A DNA stretch of 64,000 nt from Mycobacterium haemophilum DSM 44634 (GTDB lineage Bacteria > Actinomycetota > Actinomycetes > Mycobacteriales > Mycobacteriaceae): contig NZ_CP011883.2 in assembly GCF_000340435.2 (NCBI RefSeq), positions 248,001 through 312,000 of the forward strand, read 5' to 3'. How positions within the stretch are numbered: the first letter of the stretch is position 1; each line of letters begins with the position of its first letter. Positions 7,911 to 17,834 of this stretch are shown here, piece by piece. The notes below the pieces were generated by a model. That model made no database searches. It saw only the letters and a list, made by a program, of their open reading frames with translations, and was not told where the DNA came from. The position numbers were made by a program, and so were the translations under genes.

Positions 7911-10900
7911 CTCGCCTCCTCGAGCATCGCTACAGCCACCGACAGGCAGCGCTGCCTGACCTCCTGCCATTCTGCCGTGGCATCCGGGTCGGACCACTGA
8001 TCATCAGTGAGGTCAACGGGATGGGGGTCCGAGAGCCGGCGGACTAACTGGGTCGCCATCCATTGCCGTATGGGTGGTTGACAAGAGTAATACCTATCTA
8101 GCTCGGCCAGCACTACGGCCGCGGTCTCGGGCTCTAGTGCATCGACCATGTCAGCCAATTCGGCGTAGTCGCGGCTGCTGTTACGGGACATGATCAGATA
8201 GCCCACCAGCCGCAGCGTTTCTGCGCCGGTGGGGATCAGCAACCGGTCGCCGGTGGGCAGCTGGACGTGGGTGGTCTCCACCGGGCGCCGCCGCTGGTAG
8301 GTTGGCCGGTCGGGGGCTTGCGAGACCACCTGTGTCTGCAGCGCGTCGATGGCGACTGAGAGCCGCCCGCGCCACAGCGTGACCGGATGAACCGGCCGGT
8401 CAGACCAGGGCATCGCCCGCGCAATGCTATTGCGGTACGCCAGGCCGATGATGAACTTCCTGGCCGCCGAGTGACCGTTGGTGCTGGTCGTCGTGCAGGC
8501 CGGGGCGGCAGGAAGCGCCGCGGTGTCATCGCTGGCTCTGCCCTCTTCTGGCTCGTGCGCAGCGCCTGGTAGGACCCGGTCGAGTCGTTTGTTGTTGTGC
8601 CCGCACCCGGTGAAGGCGAGCGGGTCGGCCACGCAGATCGCGTCGGGCGCCAGGTGCTTGAGCTTCGCCGCCGACTTGAGCACTATCCGCAGGTCGCCAC
8701 TGGGCACCATGGCTGCCGAGATGTCGTCGGGGATGACCACGATGTCACCGAGGTCGACCGCCGGCAGCGGCCTGTCGAAGTCGACGGACGGCAAGGCCCG
8801 GGACAGCCAGCAGGGTAGCCACCAGTTCCATTGCGCGAACATCGCCATCAGCGCCGGTACCAGAACTAGTCGCACCACGGTCGCGTCGACCGCGATCGCG
8901 ACGGCGCACGCCACGCCGATCTCGGCGACCAGCGGCATGCCGGCGAACGCGAAGCCGACGAACACCGCGATCATGATCAGGGCGGCGCTGGTAATTGTGC
9001 GTGCGCTGGTGCTCACGCCGTAGGCGACCGCGTCGCGAGTGCGCCCGGTTTGCAAGAAGCGTTCCCGGATGCGGGTGAGCAGGAAGATTTCGTAGTCCAT
9101 CGACAACCCGAAGGTCATCGCCAGCACCAGCGGGGGAACCGTGCTGTCGATCGAATTGATGTGTGTGAAGCCGAGGTTCTCCAGCCAGCCCCACTGGAAG
9201 ACCATCACCAAGCTGCCATAGGCGGTGGCCACCGACAGCAATGTCATCAGCACGCCTTTGAATGCCAGGAATACCGAGCGGATCGAGATCAGCAGCATCA
9301 CGAACGCGATCAACGCAACGAAGACCAGCACCAGCGGCTCCGTCTTGGACACCCGATCATCGAAGTCTTTGATCAGCGCGGTCGGGCCGCCGACAGCCAC
9401 GTGCGCCGCGCCGGGAACCTTAGGAAGCTCCGTCCGCATCCAATCGACGGTTTCGCGGGCGCCCAGGTCCTCGGGATCGACCGACAACACCGCGCTCAGC
9501 AGCGCGCTGCCGTTGTTATCGGCGAATTGCGGCGGTGCCACCGACAAGACGTTCGGAGCCTGCGCCATCCGGTCACGGATCGCCGCGATTGTCTGGCTGT
9601 GTTCGGCTGAGGACGCTTGAACATTCGGGTCGCCGGGAAAGGTGATCAGCACCTGCACGGGCCCCAGCGCGCCTGGGCCGAGCGCTTGGGCCGCGGCCGA
9701 CACCCCGGCACGGATCTCGTGCGAAGAGTCAAACTGCCGCAGCAGGCTGTTGCCCAGCACCATCGACGTCGCCGGCGCCGCCATAATGATGAGGAGGGTC
9801 GACGCCGCCAGCGCCGAAATCCACGGCCGGTGCATCACCCATCCCACCCAACGGTTCCAGAACCGGGACTGGGTGCACTCCGGCCGCCGCGACCAGTGCA
9901 GCAGCGCTGACCTTTTGGCGGCTGCCCGGCCGAACGTGGCTAACACCGCGGGTGTCAAGGTGGCCGACGTCAGCATCGCGATAGCGACGGCCAGAATCGC
10001 TCCGGTCGCCATCGACCGCAGCGCCGGGGTGTTGATCAAGTAGATCCCGGTGAGCGAGGCGATGACGGTCATCCCGGACAGCACCACCGCGAGCCCGGAA
10101 GTGGCCATCGCGGCGTCGACAGCTTCCTGTGGTTGCCGCCCGGACCGCAGCTCCTCGCGGAAGCGCATCAGGATGAATAGGGAGTAGTCGACGGCCAGCG
10201 CGATGCCAAACATCGACACCGTCGAGGTCACAAACACCGACATAGTGGTGTGCATCGATATTAGGTAGACCAGGCCCATGGTGACCACGACGGTGCAAGC
10301 GCCGAGGGCTAGCGGAACCGCCGCGGCGGCCAGCGATCCAAACACCGCGAGCAAGACGATCAGAATGATCGGCAGGTTCCATCGTTCCGCTTCGGCGATG
10401 TCGTGCTTGCTGTTGGCCGCCGCCGCGGCGCTGAGTGCGCCCTGCCCGATGACATAGAGCCGCACGTGAGCGTTGGCGGTCCGCCCGGATTGGTCGCCCC
10501 TGATACCCACCTTGGTGCGTAGCTGCTTGGCGACGTCGCTAGTGCCCGAGTTGCGGGCGTCCAGCCGCAGTGACACCACATACGGCCGATCAGGTCGCGG
10601 CGGCAGCTGGGTTGGGCTGGGCACCTCCGACACACCGGGGAACTCGCCGGCAATCCGTTTTAGTAGCGCCACAGCGTCGTTCATGTCCTGGTAGCTGGCA
10701 TCCGGGCGGGGGGCCGCCACCAGCGCCAACGAGGCCGCTCCCTGGTCGGGATATTCTTCTTGGAGCTGATCGTGGACCAGCAGCGACTGTGACCCGGCAA
10801 CTTCGAACCCGCCGCCGGTGAGATTCCCCGATTGCGTCATCGCCAGATAGATTGCCGGCACCAGCGTGAGCAACCAGCCCGTGAAGACCAACCAGCGGAA

Positions 10901-10930
10901 CCGACGCAGGCAGCGGCTTAGGCGCATCAT
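7907..10930 (-). CDS. mmpL11: RND-family lipid transporter MmpL11
   Basis: 1007 residues (966 in M. tuberculosis) starting at the tandem ATG ATG at 10930; open frame continues upstream to 11359 but that part is not conserved. Twelve transmembrane helices in two six-helix halves, with the proton-relay Asp-Tyr pairs in VDYSLFILMRF and MDYEIFLLTRI. The cytoplasmic C-terminal tail (about residues 720-1007) is longer than usual and contains the insert around CGHNNKRLDRV. MmpL11 exports long-chain wax esters and mycolate-derived lipids and is linked to heme uptake together with the hemophore gene transcribed divergently at 11193. Overlaps the Rv0201c-like gene by four bases. Confidence 0.95.
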   Translation of the reverse strand: MMRLSRCLRRFRWLVFTGWLLTLVPAIYLAMTQSGNLTGGGFEVAGSQSLLVHDQLQEEYPDQGAASLALVAAPRPDASYQDMNDAVALLKRIAGEFPGVSEVPSPTQLPPRPDRPYVVSLRLDARNSGTSDVAKQLRTKVGIRGDQSGRTANAHVRLYVIGQGALSAAAAANSKHDIAEAERWNLPIILIVLLAVFGSLAAAAVPLALGACTVVVTMGLVYLISMHTTMSVFVTSTVSMFGIALAVDYSLFILMRFREELRSGRQPQEAVDAAMATSGLAVVLSGMTVIASLTGIYLINTPALRSMATGAILAVAIAMLTSATLTPAVLATFGRAAAKRSALLHWSRRPECTQSRFWNRWVGWVMHRPWISALAASTLLIIMAAPATSMVLGNSLLRQFDSSHEIRAGVSAAAQALGPGALGPVQVLITFPGDPNVQASSAEHSQTIAAIRDRMAQAPNVLSVAPPQFADNNGSALLSAVLSVDPEDLGARETVDWMRTELPKVPGAAHVAVGGPTALIKDFDDRVSKTEPLVLVFVALIAFVMLLISIRSVFLAFKGVLMTLLSVATAYGSLVMVFQWGWLENLGFTHINSIDSTVPPLVLAMTFGLSMDYEIFLLTRIRERFLQTGRTRDAVAYGVSTSARTITSAALIMIAVFVGFAFAGMPLVAEIGVACAVAIAVDATVVRLVLVPALMAMFAQWNWWLPCWLSRALPSVDFDRPLPAVDLGDIVVIPDDISAAMVPSGDLRIVLKSAAKLKHLAPDAICVADPLAFTGCGHNNKRLDRVLPGAAHEPEEGRASDDTAALPAAPACTTTSTNGHSAARKFIIGLAYRNSIARAMPWSDRPVHPVTLWRGRLSVAIDALQTQVVSQAPDRPTYQRRRPVETTHVQLPTGDRLLIPTGAETLRLVGYLIMSRNSSRDYAELADMVDALEPETAAVVLAELDRYYSCQPPIRQWMATQLVRRLSDPHPVDLTDDQWSDPDATAEWQEVRQRCLSVAVAMLEEAR

Positions 10931-11192
10931 CAACTGCTGGATTTCTTCTCTCCCCGCCTTCCTGCGCTGTGCGTGCGCACGTGAGCGTACCGCAGCATGC
11001 TGTGGACCGGATCGGCTGATTGGCAGCTGAGCTGCGGCGACGTCGGTGCTGCTAACGGCTTGGCCGTGTGGGGGTCGGGGATGGCAGGATGACAGATGGC
11101 CGCGCGGGCGTCGGGGGACGCACACGAAAGATCGCAGCCGTTTGCAAGTCGTGCTGATTCGGCGGCCAGGCGCAAACCGTAAGGAGTGATCC

Positions 11193-11720
11193 ATGAACAC
11201 AGGCATTGCGACCAGGCGCCGCAGGCTTTGTGCAGGGCTGATCGCCGCCGTCCTGCCAGGTGCTGCGGTGGCGGCCGTATTGACCGGGCCGTCGGCGACT
11301 GCTGCGCCCGACCCATGTGCGGCCAGTGAAATGGCCAGGACCATCGGTTCTGTCGCCAAGTCGATGGGCGACTACTTGGACGCGCACCCAGAGACCAACC
11401 AGACGATGACGACGCTGCTGCAGCAGCAAGCGGGTCCGCAATCGTTGACGTCGCTGAAGTCCTATTTCGAGGCCAATCCCAAGGTTGCTGGTGATCTGCA
11501 GACGATGTCGCAACCGCTGGCCGGCCTGACGACACAGTGCAAGCTGCCGATCACCGTTCCGCAGGCGATGGGTCTCATGCAGTCGGTGCAGGGCGTGGGA
11601 GGGTTGCCAGACCTGCCTGGCGGTGCCACCAGTGCGCTGCCGTTGAGCGACATCCAGGCCATCTCACCGACCGTGACCGTGCCGCTCCCGGGTCCCTCGC
11701 GGTCACAGCACGTCGGCTAA
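11193..11720 (+). CDS. Secreted hemophore-like heme-binding protein (Rv0203 family)
   Basis: 175 residues. Signal peptide at 1-38 (twin-charged RRRR then LCAGLIAAVLPGAAVAAVL, cleavage near ATAAP). The mature domain is helical with two cysteines (Cys42 and the Cys in TTQCKLP) likely forming a disulfide. Tyr61 and His65 sit in the YLDAH motif that corresponds to heme ligands Tyr59 and His63 of Rv0203; the position of the third ligand His89 appears to be Tyr91 here. The protein has a Pro/Ser-rich C-terminal extension of about 40 residues. AAGGAG lies 6 bases before the ATG. Divergent from mmpL11, its presumed partner in heme import. Confidence 0.88.
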   Translation: MNTGIATRRRRLCAGLIAAVLPGAAVAAVLTGPSATAAPDPCAASEMARTIGSVAKSMGDYLDAHPETNQTMTTLLQQQAGPQSLTSLKSYFEANPKVAGDLQTMSQPLAGLTTQCKLPITVPQAMGLMQSVQGVGGLPDLPGGATSALPLSDIQAISPTVTVPLPGPSRSQHVG

Positions 11721-12841
11721 CTGTCGCCCGCTGCGGTCTGACCCGGGTGATTGGTCACGGTGGTATCTACGTCGTCGGGGTCGGCCATGTTCTCGGTCCG
11801 GAACATGAAGAAAAACACCACCCAGCCAATAGCGGCGATGAGCAACCAGCTGATCAGCCGGTAGATCAGCATTGCCGAGATGGCGCTGGGCAATGACATG
11901 CCGCTAGATACCAGGCCTGGCACCAGCACCGCCTCGACGACCAGCAGGCCGCCCGGCATCAGCGGTATCGTGCCAACCGCACGAGCGGCCGCATAGGCGA
12001 CCGTCAACCCCGCGACCGAAGCGTGATCGCCCGCCGCGTAAGCGGCGAAGCCCAGGCAGGCCACGTCGGCGATCCAGTTGAACAGTGACCAACTGAATGC
12101 CACCGCCAAGTCGCGACGGCCCAGGCTCACCGATTCGAGCTGGGTGAGCGTCTGACGCCAGTTATCCAGGCCAGTATCGGCTGGTTTGCCGCGAACCGAG
12201 TTGACCCACGACAAAACCCGTCTGCCGATCCCTTCGATCAGCTCCGGCCGCGACGCCACCGCCTGAGCCAGCAGCAACAACGCGACGAAGCCGCCCAGGG
12301 TAAACAGCAACGAGAACGGGTTGTTCTTCGCACCCAGGAAGAAAGCGCCGCCCAGCCCGAGCAGCGCCAAACCCACCGCCTGCAACACACCCGACATCAC
12401 CAGCTGCCACGACGCCACCACCGTCGACGCACCCCAGATGCGCTGCTGACGGAGCAGAAACGTCGCCGACAACACCGGCCCGCCCGGCAGCGTGGTGCTC
12501 AGCGAGTTGGCAGCGTAGAACGCGGCTTCGGACCGCAATTGCTTGACGTGCACCCCGGCGGACTTCAGCAGGGTGCGTTGGATCTGGGCAAAGCTGTGCA
12601 TCGACGCGGCCGCGGCCAGCACCGCAGCGAGCAGCCACCACCAGTTGGCTTCATACACACTCGTCCACGCCTTGGCCAGCTGGTCCCATCCCAACGCCAC
12701 CTCGACAGCCAGCACGATGGCCACGATGCCGAGGACCACCCATCGCACCCACCAGTATTTGCCGCGCGCGGCCTCTCCCCCGGCAGCGGGCGGCGCCCCC
12801 ACGCGCTGGCGGAGTCTTCGGACAGGGGCGTCGTGCGACAC
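11717..12841 (-). CDS. YbhN/LPG-synthase-like integral membrane protein (Rv0204c)
   Basis: 374 residues with about eight hydrophobic helices. The sequence resembles the flippase-like transmembrane domain found in lysylphosphatidylglycerol synthases and YbhN proteins (for example the segments AFYAANSLSTTLPGGPVLSA and MPGGLLVVEAVLVPGL). No aminoacyl-transferase domain is attached, so it is not a lysyl-PG synthase. GTG start at 12841. Converges on the hemophore gene with a four-base overlap of stop regions and is divergent from the AI-2E-type gene at 13013. Function in mycobacteria unknown. Confidence 0.85.
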   Translation of the reverse strand: MSHDAPVRRLRQRVGAPPAAGGEAARGKYWWVRWVVLGIVAIVLAVEVALGWDQLAKAWTSVYEANWWWLLAAVLAAAASMHSFAQIQRTLLKSAGVHVKQLRSEAAFYAANSLSTTLPGGPVLSATFLLRQQRIWGASTVVASWQLVMSGVLQAVGLALLGLGGAFFLGAKNNPFSLLFTLGGFVALLLLAQAVASRPELIEGIGRRVLSWVNSVRGKPADTGLDNWRQTLTQLESVSLGRRDLAVAFSWSLFNWIADVACLGFAAYAAGDHASVAGLTVAYAAARAVGTIPLMPGGLLVVEAVLVPGLVSSGMSLPSAISAMLIYRLISWLLIAAIGWVVFFFMFRTENMADPDDVDTTVTNHPGQTAAGDS

Positions 12842-13012
12842 AGGCTTAGGGTAACCGTGCAGGTGGTGCCGTAATCGCAGCGCATCTCCGACCGTGTCAG
12901 GGTTGGTCTAGAGTCGTGACCGGATCGTGCCAGCCCCCTGCTTCCTGAGCTGGCCTCGGACGGCCCTGTCAAAGCCGCTGGCCCAGCCAGCGGGCCGGCT
13001 AGGCTTGGGCGG

Positions 13013-14131
13013 ATGTTGGCGAGCCTTGACGACGCTTCGGTCGAGCCCCGGGTCCGCAAGATCACAGCGTGGGCGTGGCGTTTGCTAGTCATTTTGGCTG
13101 CGGTGGTCGCCTTGTTATGGGTGCTGAAAAAGCTTGAAGTCATCGTCGTGCCGGTGTTGCTGGCGTTGGTGATTAGCGCGTTGCTGGTGCCGGTGGTGGA
13201 CTGGCTGGACGCGCGCGGCCTGCCGCGCGGTGCCGCGGTGTCGCTGGTCTTGTTAGGCGGATTCGCGATCCTCGGTGGCATCCTGACCTTTGTCATCAGC
13301 CAATTTGTCGTGGGTTTGCCCGATCTGACCGAGCAGGTAACCCACAGCATCGACAACACCCGCAAATGGTTGATCGAAGGGCCAGCGCATTTGCGGGGTG
13401 AACAGATCGATAATGCGGGCAACGCCGCGATCCAGGCGCTGCACAACAACCAAGCGAAGTTGACCAGCGGTGCACTGTCCACTGCGGCCGCCATCACCGA
13501 GCTGGTGACGGCGGCGGTGCTGGTGCTGTTCACGCTGATTTTCTTCCTGTACGGCGGCCGCGATATCTGGCAGTACGTCGCCAAGATCGTCCCGGCCAAT
13601 GTCCGTGACAAGGTGCTGGAGGCCGGCCGCGCCGGATACGGGTCGCTGATCGGCTACGTGCGGGCCACGTTCCTGGTGGCCCTGACCGATGCGGCCGGTG
13701 TGGGCGCGGGGTTGGCGATCATGGGTGTGCCGCTGGCGCTGCCGTTGGCTTCATTGGTGTTTCTCGGCGCCTTCATCCCGCTGGTCGGTGCGGTGATCGC
13801 CGGCTTTTTGGCCGTGGTGGTCGCCCTGCTTGCCAAAGGAATCGTCTACGCACTGATCACGCTCGGTTTGCTGGTCGCGGTAAACCAAGTCGAGACCCAT
13901 TTGCTGCAGCCGTTGGTGATGGGCCGTGCGGTCTCGATTCATCCGCTCGCGGTGGTGCTCGCTATTTCCACCGGCGGCGTGCTCGCGGGGATCGTTGGCG
14001 CGTTATTAGCAGTCCCGACGGTCGCGTTTCTCAACAACGCGATCCAGGTGCTGCTGGCTCCGGATCCATCTGCCGCAGCAGGCCAGCAGACCGGTGATGG
14101 TGGGGACGTCAGCCAAACCGAAACCGGATAA
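13013..14131 (+). CDS. AI-2E/PerM family membrane transporter (Rv0205)
   Basis: 372 residues, seven to eight transmembrane helices in the arrangement of the AI-2E exporter (PerM/YdiK/TqsA) family: two N-terminal helices, an extracytoplasmic linker, then a C-terminal helical bundle with the signature PLVMGRAVSIHPLAVVLAI. Other family members move autoinducer-2 or act as Na+/H+ antiporters; the substrate here cannot be read from sequence. Converges with mmpL3, 25 bases apart. Confidence 0.88.
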   Translation: MLASLDDASVEPRVRKITAWAWRLLVILAAVVALLWVLKKLEVIVVPVLLALVISALLVPVVDWLDARGLPRGAAVSLVLLGGFAILGGILTFVISQFVVGLPDLTEQVTHSIDNTRKWLIEGPAHLRGEQIDNAGNAAIQALHNNQAKLTSGALSTAAAITELVTAAVLVLFTLIFFLYGGRDIWQYVAKIVPANVRDKVLEAGRAGYGSLIGYVRATFLVALTDAAGVGAGLAIMGVPLALPLASLVFLGAFIPLVGAVIAGFLAVVVALLAKGIVYALITLGLLVAVNQVETHLLQPLVMGRAVSIHPLAVVLAISTGGVLAGIVGALLAVPTVAFLNNAIQVLLAPDPSAAAGQQTGDGGDVSQTETG

Positions 14132-14156
14132 CCCCAAAGAGAGCTGGGAGTGAGGC

Positions 14157-17021
14157 TTAGAGCCGTCCTTCGCGGCGCAGCAGATCCTGTGCGCTAACAC
14201 CACCGCCGGCGCGACGGCGCTGGCGCGCATTGTCGCCTTGTCCTCGGGCGTTCAACTTCTCGGTGGCGGCTTCGGAGTCGTTGTCCGATGGCCGCATGAT
14301 CGGCAGCGCTGTCGTCGGTTCTGCCGGATCGCTGGCGTTATCGCTGGAGCGGTTCGCTGCAACCGGCATGGCCCGCGTCCGACCGGCGGACGGTGGCGGG
14401 GTTGGTAACGAAGGTCGCGTTGCGGCGAGCGGCGCGGTCTGCACGCTTTGGCTGCTGGACACCGCTGTCGTGGTCGGGGCGTTGCCAGGCACCGACAGAC
14501 GGGTCGTCGTCGCTTCCGCTGGTTGGCTCGGCCTCGTCTGTATCCGCGCGGTGCTCGCGCCAGCGGGCAGCTCCTGGGGCCGCTTGGTCTCCGGCCGGCT
14601 CGCCAGGCCCGGATGCGCCCGTCGCGACGGCTGCAGCGCGGCGGGGTGAGTGGGGTCATGCGGTGTGCGCGGCGCCGCAGCGACCAGGTTGGCCGCTGTG
14701 ACCGGAGGTCGGACGGGACGCCCGTTGACAGTGAGCCGTCGGCGCTCGTCGGGCAGGTGAATTTCGCCCAGCCCGATGCGGTTTTGCAGGCGCCGAGCCC
14801 AGCGCGGCGCCCACCAGCAGTCGTCGCCGAGCAACTTCATTACCGACGGCACCAGGAACATACGCACTACGGTCGCGTCCAGCAGCAGCGCCGCCATCAG
14901 CCCGAAGGCCAGGTACTTCATCATCACCAGGTCAGAGAACACGAACGAACCGGCGACCACCGCAAGGACCAATGCGGCCGCCGTGATGAGGCGGCCGGTG
15001 GTCGCGGTGCCGATCCGGACGGCCTCCTGGGTCGACATGCCTTCTGCGCGTGCCTCCACCATCCGGGATACCAGGAACACTTCGTAGTCGGTCGCCAAGC
15101 CATAGCCGACCGCGACGACGAGAGCGATGATCACCACCATCAGCGGTGTCGGCGTGAAGTTCAGCCATTTGGAGAAGTGCCCGTCGACGAAGATCCACGT
15201 CAGGATGCCCATGGTGGACCCGAGCGTGAGCGCGCTCATCACCGCGGCCTTGATCGGCAACACGAAAGACCCGAACGCTAAGAACATCAACAGCATGGTG
15301 GTGGTAATCAGCACAACGACCATCAGCGGGGCCTGCGCAACCAGGCTGTGAATCGAATCCTGCTCGAGAGCCGGGGTGCCACCGACCGACACCGTGAGGC
15401 CCTTTGGTGGCGTGATGCTGCGCAGTTCGTTGATCTTCTTCGACGCGTCATTCGGGTTGATCAAGCCGTTCTGCAGGACCCGGACGGACGGATCCTTCGA
15501 GGCGCCCGGCGCCACGGTGCGCTCTTGCCACATGTTCGCGGGGTTGTTGTCCGGGTCGCTGAACCCGCTGATCGCCATCGCTTTGCTGCGAATGTCAGCG
15601 ATCTCCTGGTCGGTGACGGGCTGGTGGTTGGTGGTCTGGATCACCAGTGTCAACGGGTTGGTGCGATAACCCGGGAAGAGTTGGTCGAAATGCTCCTGTG
15701 ACTGCCGCACCGCGTTGTTGGGCGGCAGATATTTCTCGCTCATGCCGCCGAAAGAGAGGTTGCCCAGCGGGATAACTAGCAGGATCATGCCGACAACGAT
15801 CGGGATGGCGAAAACCAGGGGCCGCTTCATCACGAAGTTGACGAGCTTGCCCCAGAAGCCAGCCTCGACTTCTTCGCGGGTCTTGGTCTTTTGCAGCCGG
15901 TCCGCGAGCCAATTGAGATAGGCGCGCGAAACCCGCCAGTTACGCAGGAAGGGCACCCGGAACAGGGTCCGCACGCCGAGTGCGTCGACATGTTTGCCCA
16001 AAACCGCCAAGCACGCGGGCAACAGCGTGATCGACAACAGAGCCGCCAGTGTCACCGCTGCGATGAGCGCATAGGTCAGCGACTTGACAAAGCCCTGCGG
16101 CAACAGCAGCAGGCTGGCTCCCGACGCGGCAATGAGCACTGCCGAGAAGGTCACCGTGCGCCCGGCCGTCATCACCGTGCGCCGCACCGCGGTCTCGGTG
16201 TCGTAGCCTTCCGCTATCTCCTCGCGGAACCGGCTCACCACGAACAGGCCGTAGTCGACTGCGATGCCCAAGCCGATCAGCGAAACCACCGGTTGGGCAA
16301 AAAAGTGCACCGGCCCGAAGAGCGCGATGAAGCGCAGGATGCCCAGCGCGCCCGCGATGCTCAGGCCGCCCACCATCACCGGCAAGCAGGCTGCGATCAC
16401 ACCGCCGAACACCAGGAACAACACCACCGCCACCAGCGGCAGCGCCAGGACTTCCATGCGCCGTTGGTCAGTGGCGATGGTGCCGGTCAAGGCTTCGGCG
16501 ATGGGGTCGAGGCCGGCGAGCTGGACGGTGCCGCCGTCAAGTTTTTGCAGGTCCGGCGCGATGGTTTTGTAGTTGTTGAGGATGGTGTCGTCGTCGTCGC
16601 CCTTAAGCGGGATGGACACAAACGTGTACTTTTTGTCCGGGGTGGCCATGCCCTGCACGACCGTGTTGGTCGTGTCGGGCGCGCGCAGGTAGCCGGCCCA
16701 TCCCATCACCTTGTTGGAGTGGTCCCGCTGGAACTGGTTGAGTTCATCGGTGATCTTCTTCGCCCACGCCGGGTCATTGACGGTTTTGCCGTCGGGCGCA
16801 TGGAAGATCGCCACGATGTGGCCGCTGCGGTCCCGGCCATAGACCTGGTCGCCGAGGATCGAGGCCTGCACCGACTGGCTGCTGTTGTCGTAAAAACCGC
16901 TCTGCGTGACGTGCTTACCTAGGCTCAGCCCGAAAACTCCGCCGCACAGGCACAGAGCTACCGTGACCCCGATTACGATGAACCGGTAGCGGTACACAGT
17001 TCGACCCCACCAGGCGAACAC
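14157..17021 (-). CDS. mmpL3: Trehalose monomycolate transporter MmpL3
   Basis: 954 residues (944 in M. tuberculosis). Essential RND transporter that moves trehalose monomycolate to the periplasm. Twelve transmembrane helices, two periplasmic porter domains, the proton-relay Asp-Tyr pairs in VDYGLFVVSRF and TDYEVFLVSRM, and a long, disordered, Pro/Thr/Arg-rich cytoplasmic tail from about residue 735. The start is a GTG at 17021 with AAGGAG shortly upstream. Downstream of trmB and the NYN-domain gene on the same strand. The acetyltransferase tmaT at 50134, thought to prepare the substrate, lies in the same window. Confidence 0.97.
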   Translation of the reverse strand: MFAWWGRTVYRYRFIVIGVTVALCLCGGVFGLSLGKHVTQSGFYDNSSQSVQASILGDQVYGRDRSGHIVAIFHAPDGKTVNDPAWAKKITDELNQFQRDHSNKVMGWAGYLRAPDTTNTVVQGMATPDKKYTFVSIPLKGDDDDTILNNYKTIAPDLQKLDGGTVQLAGLDPIAEALTGTIATDQRRMEVLALPLVAVVLFLVFGGVIAACLPVMVGGLSIAGALGILRFIALFGPVHFFAQPVVSLIGLGIAVDYGLFVVSRFREEIAEGYDTETAVRRTVMTAGRTVTFSAVLIAASGASLLLLPQGFVKSLTYALIAAVTLAALLSITLLPACLAVLGKHVDALGVRTLFRVPFLRNWRVSRAYLNWLADRLQKTKTREEVEAGFWGKLVNFVMKRPLVFAIPIVVGMILLVIPLGNLSFGGMSEKYLPPNNAVRQSQEHFDQLFPGYRTNPLTLVIQTTNHQPVTDQEIADIRSKAMAISGFSDPDNNPANMWQERTVAPGASKDPSVRVLQNGLINPNDASKKINELRSITPPKGLTVSVGGTPALEQDSIHSLVAQAPLMVVVLITTTMLLMFLAFGSFVLPIKAAVMSALTLGSTMGILTWIFVDGHFSKWLNFTPTPLMVVIIALVVAVGYGLATDYEVFLVSRMVEARAEGMSTQEAVRIGTATTGRLITAAALVLAVVAGSFVFSDLVMMKYLAFGLMAALLLDATVVRMFLVPSVMKLLGDDCWWAPRWARRLQNRIGLGEIHLPDERRRLTVNGRPVRPPVTAANLVAAAPRTPHDPTHPAALQPSRRAHPGLASRPETKRPQELPAGASTARIQTRPSQPAEATTTRLSVPGNAPTTTAVSSSQSVQTAPLAATRPSLPTPPPSAGRTRAMPVAANRSSDNASDPAEPTTALPIMRPSDNDSEAATEKLNARGQGDNARQRRRAGGGVSAQDLLRREGRL

Positions 17022-17085
17022 GTAAGCTCCTTACTGGATCTGTAGCGACCCGCGCAGTGCCTTTTCGGTTTTCAACGCGCCAGTG

Positions 17086-17826
17086 TCACACATGCGAGTT
17101 CAATAGCGCAGACAGCGGCCGGAATGGCTGCAGCCACGCCCCTTGTTCGGGCAGCGAATCTAGGCCGATTCGCGGCAAGGGCTCCCGGAAAACACCAGTG
17201 ATGTCCTCCAGGTCGACGAACTCTAAGGTATCCGACGCTAGCGCCCAACTAGTGTGTTCACGAAATCCGATCACTTGAACGTCGATTCCGGCGCGCGCGA
17301 TTTCTTCCAGTGGTTGACGGAACGCTTGACCGTCCGCGGAGGCCACCACCAGCGCCGCAAGCCCGTCGTTGTGCCGCTGCTCGATGTGGGCGAGCATGTC
17401 GCGGTCGACGTCGCTGTCGTCATCAATTTTCGGCTTGGCGAAGACCGCAAACCCCACGTTACGCAGCGCGTCCACCCACGGTCGAACCACGTCGGCGCCG
17501 CCCGGCGCGATGTTGGTGAACACGGTGGCCTCGGGTTTGATCGTGCCGTCTGGATGGCCGGCTGCCACTTCTGCCGTGCGGGTTAGCAGCCAGCGACCCA
17601 GTGCGTCGAAACGCGGACGTTCCAGGGCGGTCGGACGGCGGCCCAAGATGGAGCCCAAGCCCATGTCGAGGTTGGGCGCGTCCCAAACCAACAGCACACG
17701 CCTGGCCGGGGGAGCGAAGCTACCCAGGTCCCCGACGCAATTGCCGGGCAGTGCCGGCGGTATGAGTGGCTCCGGTGTTTCCGGGGCCGCTGCGGAGGTT
17801 GCTTCTTCTGCCACCCGCATAGTCAT
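17086..17826 (-). CDS. NYN/PIN-fold domain protein (Rv0207c)
   Basis: 246 residues from the ATG at 17826; a TTG at 17880 would add 18 residues but lies inside a short tandem repeat array that continues as non-coding DNA, so I prefer the ATG. The core matches the NYN family of PIN-like nuclease folds: VLLVWDAPNLDMGLG with a conserved Asp-x-x-Asn, DDDSDVDRDMLAHI and ALVVASADGQAF supply the acidic residues expected around a metal site. It lies 64 bases before mmpL3 on the same strand. An RNase activity is possible but not shown. Confidence 0.85.
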   Translation of the reverse strand: MTMRVAEEATSAAAPETPEPLIPPALPGNCVGDLGSFAPPARRVLLVWDAPNLDMGLGSILGRRPTALERPRFDALGRWLLTRTAEVAAGHPDGTIKPEATVFTNIAPGGADVVRPWVDALRNVGFAVFAKPKIDDDSDVDRDMLAHIEQRHNDGLAALVVASADGQAFRQPLEEIARAGIDVQVIGFREHTSWALASDTLEFVDLEDITGVFREPLPRIGLDSLPEQGAWLQPFRPLSALLNSHV

Positions 17827-17834
17827 CGGTTTAT

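Noticed and set aside
10931..11359. An open frame extending mmpL11 by about 140 residues upstream
   Set aside because: The extension is Arg/Pro/Ser-rich, overlaps the hemophore gene start on the other strand and lacks conservation; the ATG ATG at 10930 is the known family start.
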